Part shown: piece by piece, positions 46,101-57,570 of the stretch | How positions within the stretch are numbered: position 1 is the first letter of the stretch | Layout of the letters: every line of letters begins with the position of its first letter | Source: Siphonodentalium dalli | Lineage: Eukaryota > Mollusca > Scaphopoda > Gadilida > Siphonodentaliidae | Reading direction: 5' to 3' | DNA: 64,000 nucleotides | Assembly: GCA_032622095.1 (NCBI GenBank) | Contig: CP136064.1 | Coordinates: forward strand, 112,272,004 to 112,336,003 | Made by a program: the position numbers and the translations under genes | Notes under the pieces: generated by a model | Told to the model about the DNA's origin: nothing | Database searches by the model: none | The model's input: only the letters and a program-made list of their open reading frames with translations

Positions 46101-46749
46101 ACAGATCCAACATATTTATTTAATGGTATATGTGTACACGGACTGAAATCTCACTATCCATATTTTTGACAGCCGAATGTATTTTGTATGTTATGTCATT
46201 TATAAACACTGATCGATATATGTTATGGTGTGCAAGGAGAGTAAATGGTGAGTGGGCAAGGACACCACCACCTGTTGTGACATATTTGTTTGCTTACGTA
46301 TATGTTTGTAAAACATCACTGTATATAGTGTAAAATAAATATAATTTTTTTAAAGATGGATTTGTGCTATGACTTTGGTAAGTGTTTGAAGTGCATATAC
46401 ACATGCAGAGTAATCTTTAGTGTATTTATTAACATATCTTATTCCTATTTCGAAATGACGTGGACTGGCATACTGGCGTAATCCGGAGGTTCGGTGAGCC
46501 AAGTAAGTTTAAACGTTAAAAGCAAAAATGTTTATAATCTAGAGAGATAAATCGGAATGACGATATAAGGAACATGTACAATGTATCGACAACGTATTCG
46601 CGGACTCGTGTTCAGACATTGAAAGTGGACGTGAGTGTTGTTTCGTGTATTCTCGCTAAATATGTTCTTGAATAACCATATCTATCATTTTTTGAAACAA
46701 TAAGGGTGTTGTTTTAAATTATCACTAATTGGTCATTTCGAAAGATATA
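46101..46749. other. No supported gene
   Basis: AT-rich sequence. It may include the 3' UTR of the preceding LINE fragment. Confidence 0.3.
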
Positions 46750-47260
46750 TATATATATGGTTTTATGAATCAACACGAGGACGTTTTGTATAAAAATACG
46801 TCCTTTATTCCGAGGCCTTCGTGGCAATTATCAAGGAATGACATGAATAGTATTATGACGTCATATGGCAACATGGGGGATAATTGCCTGACGTTAGAGT
46901 TAAGGATTGTTGAGTTTTGTCCGGAATTTGCGACGGAAATAATTCTCCTTGGCCAGTCTTTCCGAACAATTGTCACTTGCCATCTTATAAAATGGGCAGA
47001 TTTTGAACACCCCTCTGCCACATATATCAATATGCTAACTTAGAGGGTTCACCCTTGTGCTGGGATTCATGGGATCCCTAATCTGTTGTCGGTGAATCCG
47101 AACTCTCTCGACAAGGTTGCCACCTGTCTGTCCGGTATATGATTCACCACATTCGGAGCATGTGATGCAATAAATTAAATTGCGTGATTTGCAATTTAAT
47201 GTTGCATTTGGCACAGTTTTTTGTCCGTTCTTAAGTTGGAATTCTGTTCCTGTGGATAGA
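46750..47260 (-). mobile_element. Penelope-like element remnant: GIY-YIG endonuclease and 3' end
   Basis: The minus strand encodes NLIYCITCSECGESYTGQTG, GNLVERVRIHRQQIRDP, an in-frame TAG after VNPLS, then HIDICGRGVFKICPFYKMAS and SERLAKENYFRRKFRTKLN. This is the GIY-YIG nuclease domain with its preceding Cys motif as found at the C-terminus of Penelope-like retroelements (C-x2-C, Y-x-G-Q-T-G, R-x-x-x-H, ...LAKExYF). The reverse transcriptase is missing. Roughly 150 bp downstream of the domain would be the element's 3' non-coding part. The stop and the truncation make it inactive. Confidence 0.8.
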
Positions 47261-47674
47261 AGTTCTTAGACATAGTGGCGCTAATTAATTTGTCAGTTCA
47301 GGTTCAGTGTGAATATAAGTAACGAATTAATGTTGATTTAGTCGTGGACGTGCATGTAGTGGGGTCTAGAGTCGAGACTCGAACGCTCTACCATCGTTGG
47401 AAATGGGTGCTAATATGGTATTTCAGTTGGCCAGTTCGGTTTGGACATAAGTAAAGAATATATGAAAACAGTGCATCGGGTGTGGAATCGAAGGAGTACC
47501 GGTATACCCGGAAGATGGCGAATGGACCAGTTGGTACCGTTCAGTAGATTCGCCGGAACTCAGTTAGAAAAAACCATTCCCGGACCTGGACTAATAATAC
47601 AGTGTAAACAGTACTGGCCTTCGCTAATTAATTCTCTTTTAATCTTTCAGTTGAGTGCAACTCTGATATATAAG
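47261..47674. other. No supported gene
   Basis: No domain or repeat is recognised between the Penelope-like remnant and the tandem pair. Confidence 0.3.
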
Positions 47675-48165
47675 AATGCTTAAAAGATGAAAATGTATAT
47701 AATGAAGCGCACAAATGGGGTGCAGCCCACTCACCCCCACAAATAAAGGATCCCGAATGGAGCCTGTTCCAGTTAGTATATATATATATAGTAATAAAGT
47801 AAAATATCTTGATTGTTGCGTTCCGTATGTGCATGTGGGTTGGGAGAGGTGGGGTGGGTAGACAATACAGTTTTATTGAAATAAAGTGTTCCTGCAAATG
47901 GGCCGCAGTGCAGGAGCCTGTGATCCTTAGGCTGCATGCTGAATACAAACGCCAAAGGGGGTCATTTTAAGATAAAAATGTGCCGCAAGCTCCCTTCGTT
48001 GTTGAATAAAGGCTCCCGAATTGAGTATGTGTCAGTTAGTATGTAGTAATATTTAAAACAATATGCTGATTTTGTTTCGTTTAATATGTGCATGCGCATA
48101 TGTGGCCTCGGTGTGTAAAAATAGTTTTTAGTGAAATAAAGTGTTCCCTTGCGCATCCAGTGACA
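47675..48165. repeat. Diverged tandem duplication of about 260 bp
   Basis: Units at about 47675-47905 and 47967-48165 share AGATGAAAATGT/AGATAAAAATGT, AATAAAGGATCCCGAA/AATAAAGGCTCCCGAA, a CAGTTAGTAT block, ATGTGCATG and GAAATAAAGTGTTCC. The AAGCTCCCTTCG and AATAAAGGCTCCCGAA modules also occur in the 29828 hairpin. Confidence 0.65.
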
Positions 48166-48965
48166 AAAAGAGAAGCATGGCCATTCCATTTCTAATATAG
48201 AAATGAGAATATGTTCATGACTACAGACACTAGAAAGTAACAAAGAACATGTATATACCCGTCATTTTGTGATCTGACAAATGTTCCCCTACATATATTA
48301 CTTTAGGCAATATGGGGAATTTAGCGCGTGATGACAGGAATCACGACAGTTTACCAACTAGTTACGTATTTCATTGCTCTATCATCTAGAGTTGCGGCGC
48401 CTTAACTGCATTCGCGCGATTACAATATTTCACTGATTTATGTTAATCGGACGTGTTCGTTAAACCCCTGTCACACTCAGGCCGGCGCTCTCACTGCGCT
48501 GCAAAAGTACCAGCATATGAGTAACACGCAGGAGGAGCGCCGAAAACTGTCGAAAATTGTCAAACTTTTAAAACAAAGTATGCTCCTATTGCGTTCCTAC
48601 TTTGTCAAGTCTCACGCTCTTAGTGCGTTCAAGTCGCTGTCATTGTGATGCTAGTACGTTCACAAAAAGTTCGCAAAACGTTCTCTGCGCGGGCGCGGAG
48701 AGTATAGATAGCGCCTCCTGCGTTCTCCAGTCATAGTCAGTTTTTATGTTGTGGGGAAAATACCCAACACTCCGCAATAGATTAGCTGTCCGATTAAACT
48801 ACTGTCACACTCCGCTGCGATCAGGCCGGCGCTTGCATTGCGCTGAAAAATAATCAAAGCGCCAAGCAAAGCGCAGTAAGATATCCAAGAACGTATTGGT
48901 GACGCAGTTGACACCGGCTAGGACGGGAGAGAGTCTCCGTGATCGCCCCAGAGCGCCAGAGCGCC

Positions 48966-48997
48966 GCGCTTGTTTTGTGCGTGCACAAAACAAGCGC
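48966..48997. repeat. 32-bp palindrome inside the left long arm
   Basis: GCGCTTGTTTTGTG and CACAAAACAAGCGC form a perfect stem over a 4-base loop. The partner in the right arm is at 49997-50028. Confidence 0.85.
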
Positions 48998-49359
48998 AGA
49001 GGTTCGGCGTTCTGACCAGGCGTAGTACCGTCGCCATGACAACGCAAAGCGTACTAACAACGCAATGACAACGACTTGAACGCATTAAGAGCGTTTACGG
49101 CGTGGAGGAAACGCAGTGAGAGCGCGCGAGAGCGTGAATATTGACCTGACAAAGCAGGAACGCAATGTGTCGTACAAAGATGTGTCGTACAAATTACATT
49201 CTTGGGTTTATAATATATGATCTTGAGCGCGTTACCATTTCTGACATTGGTTCTCTTGTTTTAACAGATTGAAAATTTCTGACAATTTTCCGCGCTTCCA
49301 CTGTGCGTTACTCGTATTTTGATACTTTTTCAACTCAAACCAAACGCCAGCCTGATCGC

Positions 49360-49578
49360 AAAGATACACGCAATACAACTATATAATTCAGACATAACAT
49401 AAACTATCAAAGACACACGCAATACAACTATATAATTCAGACATAACAGATACCTACCAAAGACACACAAAATACAAATATATAATTCAGACATAACAGA
49501 TACCTACCAAAGACACACGAAATACAACTATATAATTCAGACATAACAGATACCTACCAAAGACACACGCAATACAAC
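49360..49578. repeat. 50-bp tandem repeat, 4.4 copies
   Basis: Units start AAAGACACACGCAATACAAC at 49360, 49409, 49459, 49509 and 49559. It lies in the centre of the foldback composite, between its long arms. Confidence 0.9.
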
Positions 49579-49996
49579 ATTTGGTGTGAGAAGACCGCAT
49601 TTCGAAGTGGGATCGTACTGTAAACCTGCTGTAAACGCCGAAAGAACGCCATGTATAACGCTTGGGCGTAAAGCGAGCGCCAGAGTCGCAGTGGCAGCAC
49701 AATGTGGACATTCTATGAGCGGGAACCAGTCCATAACACACCATGACAGCGCAGAAAGAGCGCAATAAGTTTTGGACAGAGCCTCATTGAGCGTATTAAG
49801 GACGGGAAAGGCACGTAGTGAGAATTTGATTAAGCTTACTGTAGTCGCAAAAGACAAGATTAATTCCTTGCTGCGACCACGAGAAGGTAATATGCGCTTT
49901 TGCTACGTCCACATAACGCTCACGTCGCTCGCTTGGCGCTTTGCTTTGCGCTGTCACGGCGACAGTACCACGTCCTGGTCAGAACGCCGAGCCTCT

Positions 49997-50028
49997 GCGC
50001 TTGTTTTGTGCATGCATAAAACAAGCGC
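49997..50028. repeat. 32-bp palindrome inside the right long arm
   Basis: This is the counterpart of 48966-48997, with two base differences. Confidence 0.85.
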
Positions 50029-50268
50029 GGCGCTCTGGCACCTATGGGCGACCACGGAGATCCTCGCCCGTTGTAGCCAGTGTCCACTGCGTCACCAATC
50101 GGTTCTTGGAGACCTTAGTGCGTTTAGGTGGGCGCTTTGATACTTTTGCAGCGCAATAAGAGCGCCGGCCTGAGTGTGACAGGGGCTTTACGCCACATGT
50201 GGTGTATCTAGTTTTTCTGTGATTTTGATATTGTGTGGTGGACAGGGCGAATGTATTCTTGGAGATTT

Positions 50269-50740
50269 TTTGTACCTTACTCAATCGTACCAATAGAATC
50301 ACGTATATGCTGAAATTGTAAAGTTAACGGCACCGGTGTATAATACGTTTTTGAAAATATGATAAATCGTATCCATAGGGTCAGGACAGGCTGAAATTGT
50401 AAACTTAAAGTCACCGGTGTAATAATATGTTGTTCAAAATATAAATACTCTGATAGCCTGAAAATAATATATCACCTATTGCCGTATTGGGAGCCCCTGG
50501 TGTATTTTTTTATATTTTTATTTGTACCTTACTCAATCGTACCGATAGAATCACGTAAATGCTTAAATTGTAAAGTTAACGCCACCGGTGTACAATATGT
50601 TTTTGAAAATGTGATAAATCGTATCGATAGAGTCAGGACAGGCTGAAATTGTAAACTTAAAGTCACTTGTTGTTGAAAATATAAATAATCTGATAGACTG
50701 AAAATAATGTGTAACCCATTGGGAACCCCTAGTTTAGTGA
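50269..50740. repeat. 252-bp tandem duplication with internal half-repeat
   Basis: TGTACCTTACTCAATCGTAC begins at 50271 and again at 50523. Each unit contains two related halves built around GCTGAAATTGTAAAGTTAAC...CACCGGTGTA, so the array is a duplication of an older duplication. Confidence 0.85.
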
Positions 50741-50999
50741 AGTGCATTGTGGTAGTTTAATTGTGTTTCTCCTCCATTTTTATTTTATGGAATTATCACC
50801 AAGATTTCTCCACTCGATTCTCTTAAAATCTACCCTGATCGGTCAAATTCTTTTGATAATTCTATCTAAATACATCTTAGCTACTATTCGGATCTGCTGT
50901 CCCGGTCTAAAAATGGATAGTTTGACCAAAACGACAATTGACAAAACTTTGTTTACAAATTGAGCGCACTCGATGACCCGTCCTCCGACTCCACGCTGC
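50741..50999. other. Short unrecognised stretch
   Basis: A 73-codon plus frame (50742-50963) shows no domain. Confidence 0.25.
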
Positions 51000-51355
51000 A
51001 AATTTATTATCGAAAACAAATTAAATTTCTTCCATCTAAAACATAATTACGCACTGAACTCTGTCGTTTTAAGAATATAGTAGTATTACACACATATACA
51101 CCAAGTTTGAGCTCAAAATTTTGAAAAATGACAGTTTTATAGACATAAATCGAATTTAATGGGAAATCCTTTGTTAAATTTTATCATCGAAAACAAAATC
51201 ATTTCTTCTATCTAAAAAATAATTACGTGCTGTACCCTGTCATTTTACGAATATATAAGTATCCCAAACACAGACACCAAGTCTGAGCTTAAATTTTTGA
51301 AAAAGAAGAGATTTATCGACATAAATGGATTTGTATATGGCAGATGCCATGTTAA
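51000..51355. repeat. 177-bp tandem duplication
   Basis: TTATTATCGAAAACAAA at 51004 corresponds to TTATCATCGAAAACAAA at 51181. CTAAAACATAATTACGCACT, CACCAAGT, GAGCT(C/T)AAA and GACATAAAT blocks follow in both units. Confidence 0.8.
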
Positions 51356-51399
51356 ATAAATTTTATGGCCCTGCAAATGTTTTCTTAGCTGTTCGATAT

Positions 51400-52200
51400 T
51401 GGGCACTAGAGTCCATATTTGACCGGTTCACACTGATAATTGTGTGACAGTACAGTCGCGTTACTTTATACGTCAACATTGGTCATTATCACTCGACAAA
51501 TTTATTTCGGTCTATCGTATCAACCCCTATTTCCCCCGCGTAGCCTGACTAAGTGTCAACATTGGTCTTTATCGCTCCACTAGTTTGTATCGTTTCATCG
51601 GTATGAATTCCATATCCAATTATCCACATATAACCAACCCAACCTCTAATCCCGGTCCAATTTATTTATTTCTTTCATCGGTATATAGTAATGTTACGTA
51701 CTATTTTATTTCATGATACTTGTACTTATATGTCTATGGTATTACTATAGTATACTGTATACGTATATCAATTGCTTTTCCTTTCTATATAATCCTGGTG
51801 CCATCTATAGAGATAATTTCAGACCCCCCACTCAATTTTATATCATTGCTGCTTTAGTACAGTCGCGATGCATTACATGGCAACATTGATCCACTAATTT
51901 ATGTCAGTTCATCGGTACAAACCCCTTTTCTCCGAGTCCATATAACCAACCCAACATCTTATAGAACTCCATAAATGACTATTCTGGCACTATATAGAGA
52001 TGACTAAGATTCTGACACCCCCCTATTTTATAGCCTTGTTGCAACAGTAGAGTTGATATGCATAATATGTCAACATTGGTCGTTATCGCTCTACAAATTT
52101 ATATCGGTTCAACCCTTAGTTCCCTGTATCGCCCACCCATCCCTCAATTTATTTTTTCATTTGTATTATAGTCTCGTCACATACACATTTTATCTTTTGT
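51400..52200. repeat. Degenerate tandem repeats around TCAACATTGGTCNTTATC
   Basis: Blocks like GTCAACATTGGTCATTATCG, CTCNACAAATTTAT, TCGGT and AACCCC recur near 51473, 51558, 51885 and 52067, with AACCAACCCAAC and GATNNTNNGACACCCCC between some copies. Confidence 0.6.
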
Positions 52201-52389
52201 AACTTTTGCTTCAACGCGTCGAGTTCGCTGCAGACAATACAAAACTGACAACATTTTGAAATGTAAGCAGGCTTCAAACTCATCTTATCCAAGAAAAACT
52301 CTGGTTACATAAGAAATTTGTGTATAAGGTGTACGCGCATTTGTTGCGTTAAAAAACAAAGGTCCCAAGTCAAGGTCCAAATCCCCAAC

Positions 52390-52945
52390 ACACTGATGTG
52401 AGGTTTAACTCCATCTACATACAGTAATGTCCAAAGTAATTGATCACTTAATCACAGCAAATTTGTGTGTATTTTTTCATGATTCTAAATCCTGAAAAAT
52501 TACCCATAATTATGCTGTGGATAAAGGGTCAATTACTTTGGGCATTACTGTAACCAATATAAGGATTTGAGGTTTAATGATAACTCAATCATCATACAGT
52601 AATGTTCAAAACAATTGACCACTTGACCACATCAGAATAATGGGTAATTTGTCAGGATTGTAAATGCTGAAAAAATACCCATAATTCTGCTGTGGTTAAG
52701 TGGTCAATTACTTTGGGCATTACTGTAACCAATATAAGGATTTGAGGTTCAATGATAACTCTATCCTCATACAGTAATGTTCAAAGTAATTGACCACTTG
52801 ACCACAGCAAAATTATTGGTAAATTTTCAGGATTTCAAATCCTGAAAAATTACCAATAATTCTGATGGGGTTAAGTGGTCAATTACTTTGGGCATTACTG
52901 TAACCAATACAAGGATGTGAGGTTTAATGCGAACTCCATCAACAT
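52390..52945. repeat. Tandem array of 175-bp units, each with a 133-bp hairpin
   Basis: Three hairpins at 52420-52552, 52595-52727 and 52770-52902 are each exactly 133 bp. They start TACAGTAATGTCCAAAGTAA and end with the inverted partner TTACTTTGGGCATTACTGTA. Linkers of 42 bp (AATATAAGGATTTGAGGTTT and on) are alike, and the flanks extend the periodic unit at both sides. Each hairpin is a palindrome centred on CCTGAAAAATTACC-type sequence. The terminal TA fits a Tc1/mariner-type MITE that became the core of a satellite. Confidence 0.92.
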
Positions 52946-55679
52946 AACTAATAATTATGTGTGAAAATTAAAACAAAACAAAATAAATTCCATGATGGCG
53001 TCCAATATGGACTGCCTAATTCTGCTCCAAAACATGTATATTGAATATATGGATGTTTATTGGGGAAACCGATTATTTCAATGATATTTTCATTAACTTG
53101 GATCCAAAACCCGACTTACGGGATCGTGCGACTGTATCTTAAGCATATGTGCATATTTAATGAGCCAACAATTGAAATCCCAACAGAGAAGATTGGCGCG
53201 GGTCCCTTGCGCGATCTGTCCATCGAAAATTAACTTTTACAACTTGCTAAATTTTATCTTTTAATTATTTCATTTAAATTTTAGTATTTACAGTATACTA
53301 TGCCCAAATCTTTATAATCTGTTGAGTGACCCCACAGTCGTTTACTTTGTTAGTAATAATTTGAAGGATTACTTGTTTAAACGCAATTGTTATCAAAATA
53401 TTTTATGTATTTTTTATAATTTCTATTTATATGTAATACTATAATCTTGGTGGCGTTACCATTTCTGACTATGGTTTTCTTGTTATAACTGGCGGTTACA
53501 ATGAAATAGTATAGTGCATGTTTATTGTGTGTGTATCAGTGCAAACGTTCTTGTGTCCACTGCTTTCATATTTGTTAAGCTAATATCTTAATTTAAGGGA
53601 TCGAACCACAAGTTAACAAACGTACAATCGCTCCTCTCCCAACCAAATATTACAAATTGTTAACAATACAGCAGATGACAGCACAAACAAAATAAAAATA
53701 TATATATATAACAAATCATTTTGGAGACAAAACGTCATCCGTGTTCCACTGCCGACTGGAAAGGACAAACTACACTAACTGCTTTATGTAAAGGACGTGC
53801 TTCGAAAAATAACCATTTAAATTGCACAGCAAAGCCCTGTGCGGATGTAATTAACCGTGTAGCTAACCAACATTGTGCATGTGCGTACTAGTGATAAACG
53901 TTAATGTCCTAAACTCCATAACGAAACTTCAAAACATAAAATATATAAAGTACCACTACCATTGCGAGAATAAGAGGCGCCTAAATATTGGGGCTAGCGA
54001 TAACAAAGTTGATGTTTTTCAGATTATTGTAAATTATGAACGTAATGTGACTTTTAAAATTAAACGTTCTGAAGGTCAAAGGTTAATAACGGTTCGAAAA
54101 TTACAATTTATACTGATCGCATTTCTGGGCTATCCAGACAAAAGTATATTATATTTACATGACAATTGAATTATTTGTGGTATACATGGAGTGTATTTTG
54201 GTATGATGGAGTGGTATCTCTGGACCAGAACAATCGTCACATATGATCGGCATGTACTGCCAGAGCTCACTAATAGTGTACATTTAAGATCGTATCGCAA
54301 GCAATATGCATGGGCCAATCATGTTACAACATAGCACCACCAGGGACCAGTGGCTCGTTTGTCATGACACTAGTTAATATTTCGCTTAAAACTCTGTCTT
54401 ATAAATAACATGACAACTTGTGGTTATTAACATCGATTTTCAAATGGGAGTTAGTTGATCCACGAGTGCATAATAACATAATAACATAATTGTTCTCGGT
54501 TTGTGGCCAGATATAGATTACAAGTGTGTTAACAGACGTGTGTGATCACTCATCAAATTGATATATCTGATATCCCAAAGCTGTGAATCTAATAGTCATT
54601 TGATGTTTTTGATGGTTTTGATGTTCGCAACTTGAAGTGCAAACTCTGGAAAGTCAATCCACTGGTTGATAACACGTTATGTAAATAATTATAATCTAAC
54701 ATTACACCTGTTACTCTGGATCTTATATGTGTGGCCTCTTGTCCTCGTATCAGTCTTTCTTTCAAACAACTCACCAACATCGCTAATATATTGTCCACGA
54801 ATAGTTGTGTACGTTTCTATTAGATCTCCTCTTAATCTACGGTATTCGACGTCCGTCTATTTAATTTGTTAACGTGGATCCATACACGAATGACGCGTCC
54901 CACGAACACAGTCCAATTTCTAGCATGCACACGAAAGACCGAGCACGTGCAAAGTTACGTCGCTTTTTTCTTTTACGAAAATGTTTGTGCATGACGTCAC
55001 ATGACTTGAGTGCAATGACGCTCTGTTTCGTATATTTAAGAACTATAAATTCTTGTTCGATTAAGATTATGCAGTTATAACCGAAAATGTTATAGTGTTT
55101 ATGTCTTCAAACTTTTCGGCTATAACTCATAACCTTAAAGGTACGGTTGGCCTTGGCGGTGGGTATCCTGTGAAAATATTTCCACCCGTCAAAAACCGCC
55201 ACAAACAGAAAGAACAACAAAATTTAGACAGACTGTGTCCGTATACAAATAAGAAATATCGCATAAACAGTATGTTATTGTCATTTGTTTGACCATTGTT
55301 ATGTAAACAAAAGCACAAAAAGTAACTTTTCTGGTGTTTGTTTATATTATGATGGTAAATATAAAGAGCGTTCTTTGTTTGTGAATTCCTGATATGGAAC
55401 GAATAAAGAGCGTTTGTGCCATTTGTGTGTGATTTGCCAGCAGCATTGTGCTGTCTCCTGTAACACAACCAGGCTCTTGATTATGTAAAATATAGTAAAT
55501 CTTTATGATAACATGCTGTTTGCGCGATGGTCATGGTATATATGAACGAAACTGTATGCATATTAATGTTTTTCTGTTTACGGTGATTGCAACAAATATG
55601 AATATTTTCGATAACTAAGGCCTCACGTGCCTTTAATCGAATCAAGAGTTATTTCTTATAATTTCATCCGTTATTTCGC
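52946..55679. other. No supported gene; TA microsatellite near 53697-53710
   Basis: Several frames of 60-110 codons occur without domains. A pair of short AAAGAGCGTT direct repeats lies at about 55363 and 55404. Nothing else is recognised. Confidence 0.3.
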
Positions 55680-55893
55680 AGGTAGATGTAAAACGAGCGA
55701 AAAACTATGGAATTATTTTCGAAGAAAAATACAAATACAGTTGAAGCAGACAGGCTGTCAATCAGAGCTACACGTATCGATTGACCAAGTTCCGTCATCA
55801 TACTTTTTTATTGATTGGCTTGTGGCAATTTGTCACGCAATAGCACGCTGCGTACGTCTGTTCCTGATATATTTCCACTGTGACACCACCTAA
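55680..55893 (+). CDS. Unrecognised possible terminal exon
   Basis: After TTATTTCGCAG, an acceptor-like site at 55671-55681, the plus frame reads RCKTSEKLWNYFRRKIQIQL, KQTGCQSELHVSIDQVPSSY and further hydrophobic residues to a TAA at 55891-55893. Charged and hydrophobic residues alternate as in a helical protein. I recognise no family and there is no AATAAA nearby. Confidence 0.2.
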
Positions 55894-56232
55894 TGCGCAC
55901 GAGTGTAGACTATAAACGATATCTGATCCTACGGAGGATAACATAGGTTTTGATATGCGATCTTTATTTGTTTTCAGTGATTTGATATGAAGGGTAATAA
56001 CTCTATAAAGAATGTCCCTTTCCTAAATAACGGCGATTTGTATGAGAAATTACAACACCACAATAGATCAACTCTGGTGAAATATAAGTCAAATTCTTCT
56101 ATAGGGTCGGTGGGCTTGGGGAGATTTGGGGTACGCTCTTTAAAACACGTCTTCAAATATTTCCGTTATTTCGTCAAAAACACTTCTTCAAATATCTCCG
56201 TTATTTAGTTAATAAAACTGTTTTCTTATTTT

Positions 56233-56314
56233 AGGATCACATATCAAAATGAGAGGATATGGTGATCTCCTTTTCATGGGATCACCATATCTTCTCATTT
56301 TGATATATGATCCT
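56233..56314. repeat. 82-bp hairpin
   Basis: AGGATCACATATCAAAATGA at the left pairs with TCATTTTGATATATGATCCT at the right, and the inner GGATATGGTGATC with GATCACCATATC, around a 12-bp loop. The block ATCCTACGGAGGATAACATA occurs on both sides, near 55926 and 56383, about 457 bp apart, so the hairpin may sit inside a larger element. Confidence 0.75.
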
Positions 56315-57194
56315 GCCTTCATTGAGCCACGAGTGACTCCTGAGACGAGGATCACATATTATATGATACCCTATCCTACGGAGGATAACATATTGTTTGA
56401 TGTCTACACCCGTGCGCATGGCCTGGTGACACGCGGAGTAGTTAGTTTCTTAGCAAATGTTAGGCCGAGTCTTGTTGATTCATCTAGGTACTTTTGCGCT
56501 ATGTGTCAGTAGCATGTGCTTATTGACAGGACAGTGCCACACGAAGGAATTCTGATTCAACATCGAATTCCATTTTAAATCGTATGAGGTATCGATAGTT
56601 TCCAGGTAAGTCTAGGCACGTGGTATATAGGCGTGGTCTTATCACTCGATGCTGCTCTCATTTCTATAGCGGAAAGTAATAAAGAAATTTAGGTTATCGA
56701 GAAATAACCTTAATGGCTAAATACATATATGTGACAACCAATTGTTTTATAGTAGTCCGTAGATTGACAGTTTGTAATTAAATCAGACACTACGGAAAGC
56801 AGCAACAGGTAAAATGTTATTGCGTTTTTGTTTTCAATTTCCTGTTCAGAAGGCTGTTCTTCATATAAAGCAGTGAGTTAGAATGTAATTATTAACCATT
56901 GAAATATCCCTAATCTGTACATATACTTTCCTAAGATGGAGGCCGATACACACCATCATAAAATCAAATCAATAACGGAGAAGACCGGCTGCTCCGGTGT
57001 ATAACGGACTACATCTGTAAAAAAAAATATTCGTCGCACCACAAGCGACACCCCTGGATTAGTGGTCCTGATAATTTGCTGTGGTGCTGGTGGGTTATGT
57101 TAAATTAATTGCTTCGATTCTGGCTGTGCTTGGCTAATCCGATCGATTTGAGAAAAATCCAATGTCTGTTTGAAACATTCATGAACATAATTAT
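56315..57194. other. No supported gene
   Basis: This is the region upstream of the small secreted-peptide frame. I see no TATA box or other promoter that I would defend. Confidence 0.3.
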
Positions 57195-57431
57195 ATGCTG
57201 CCAGTTGTCAAACTAGTTATATGTGTGTATATACTCATTATCCTCCACAACACCGCCGATGAACAATATACTACCGTAAGTAACTTTAACAACCCATGCA
57301 ATATCCGTAATATTTACGAAGAGGAAAACGAGGGACAGGACTGGGACAGACTTGTGACAGACTACTCGTCAATGAGGATTACTGCCAGCAGATTGTTGAA
57401 AGAAGCCGCCAAGTTGTACGCCCCAGTATAA
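57195..57431 (+). CDS. Small secreted peptide candidate, 78 residues, intronless
   Basis: An ATG-initiated frame encodes MLPVVKLVICVYILIILHNT, a convincing signal peptide with cleavage plausible near ADEQ. A mature part of about 54 residues follows, with one cysteine, an acidic stretch (YEEENEGQDWD) and an amphipathic C-terminal helix (ITASRLLKEAAKLY). An AATAAA lies 124 bp after the stop. The sequence runs through an internal GTAAGT without using it as a donor. No dibasic prohormone sites are present, and I recognise no family. It may be a real single-exon gene for a secreted peptide, or a first exon whose true donor is the internal GTAAGT. Confidence 0.45.
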   Translation: MLPVVKLVICVYILIILHNTADEQYTTVSNFNNPCNIRNIYEEENEGQDWDRLVTDYSSMRITASRLLKEAAKLYAPV

Positions 57432-57554
57432 ATAATGATCGTCTGGTAGAACGTTGTTACACTTTAAATTTTTTGTGCCTCATTATATTAATATTTTTGT
57501 TATTTTAGTATGTATGTTGCCAGTATTTTAATTCATTTAAACAAAGAAAATATA

Positions 57555-57560
57555 AATAAA
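57555..57560 (+). promoter_or_regulatory. Possible polyadenylation signal AATAAA
   Basis: AATAAA lies 124 bp downstream of the stop of the small secreted-peptide frame, a normal 3' UTR length. In AT-rich DNA such hexamers also occur by chance. Confidence 0.4.
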
Positions 57561-57570
57561 ATAGTAATTG

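Larger units (their letters stand above)
48465..50185. mobile_element. Composite of GC-rich foldback transposons with long inverted repeats
   Basis: The outermost 47 bp at each end are inverted copies with about three differences, starting CCCCTGTCACACTCAGGCCG. In addition, about 290 bp from 48800 (ACTGTCACACTCCGCTGCGA onward) is inverted at the right end to about 49905. Also, 48590-48660 is inverted at about 49060-49160, and the left terminus has a degraded partner near 49270-49350. This is best read as two related elements overlapping or nested. Neither encodes a transposase. The ends resemble nothing I can assign to a superfamily, and no clear target duplication is visible. Confidence 0.75.

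Noticed and set aside
48805-50302. Several 60-120-codon frames on both strands
   Set aside because: They lie in the GC-rich inverted arms of the foldback composite, where GC content and symmetry open frames on both strands. There is no domain.
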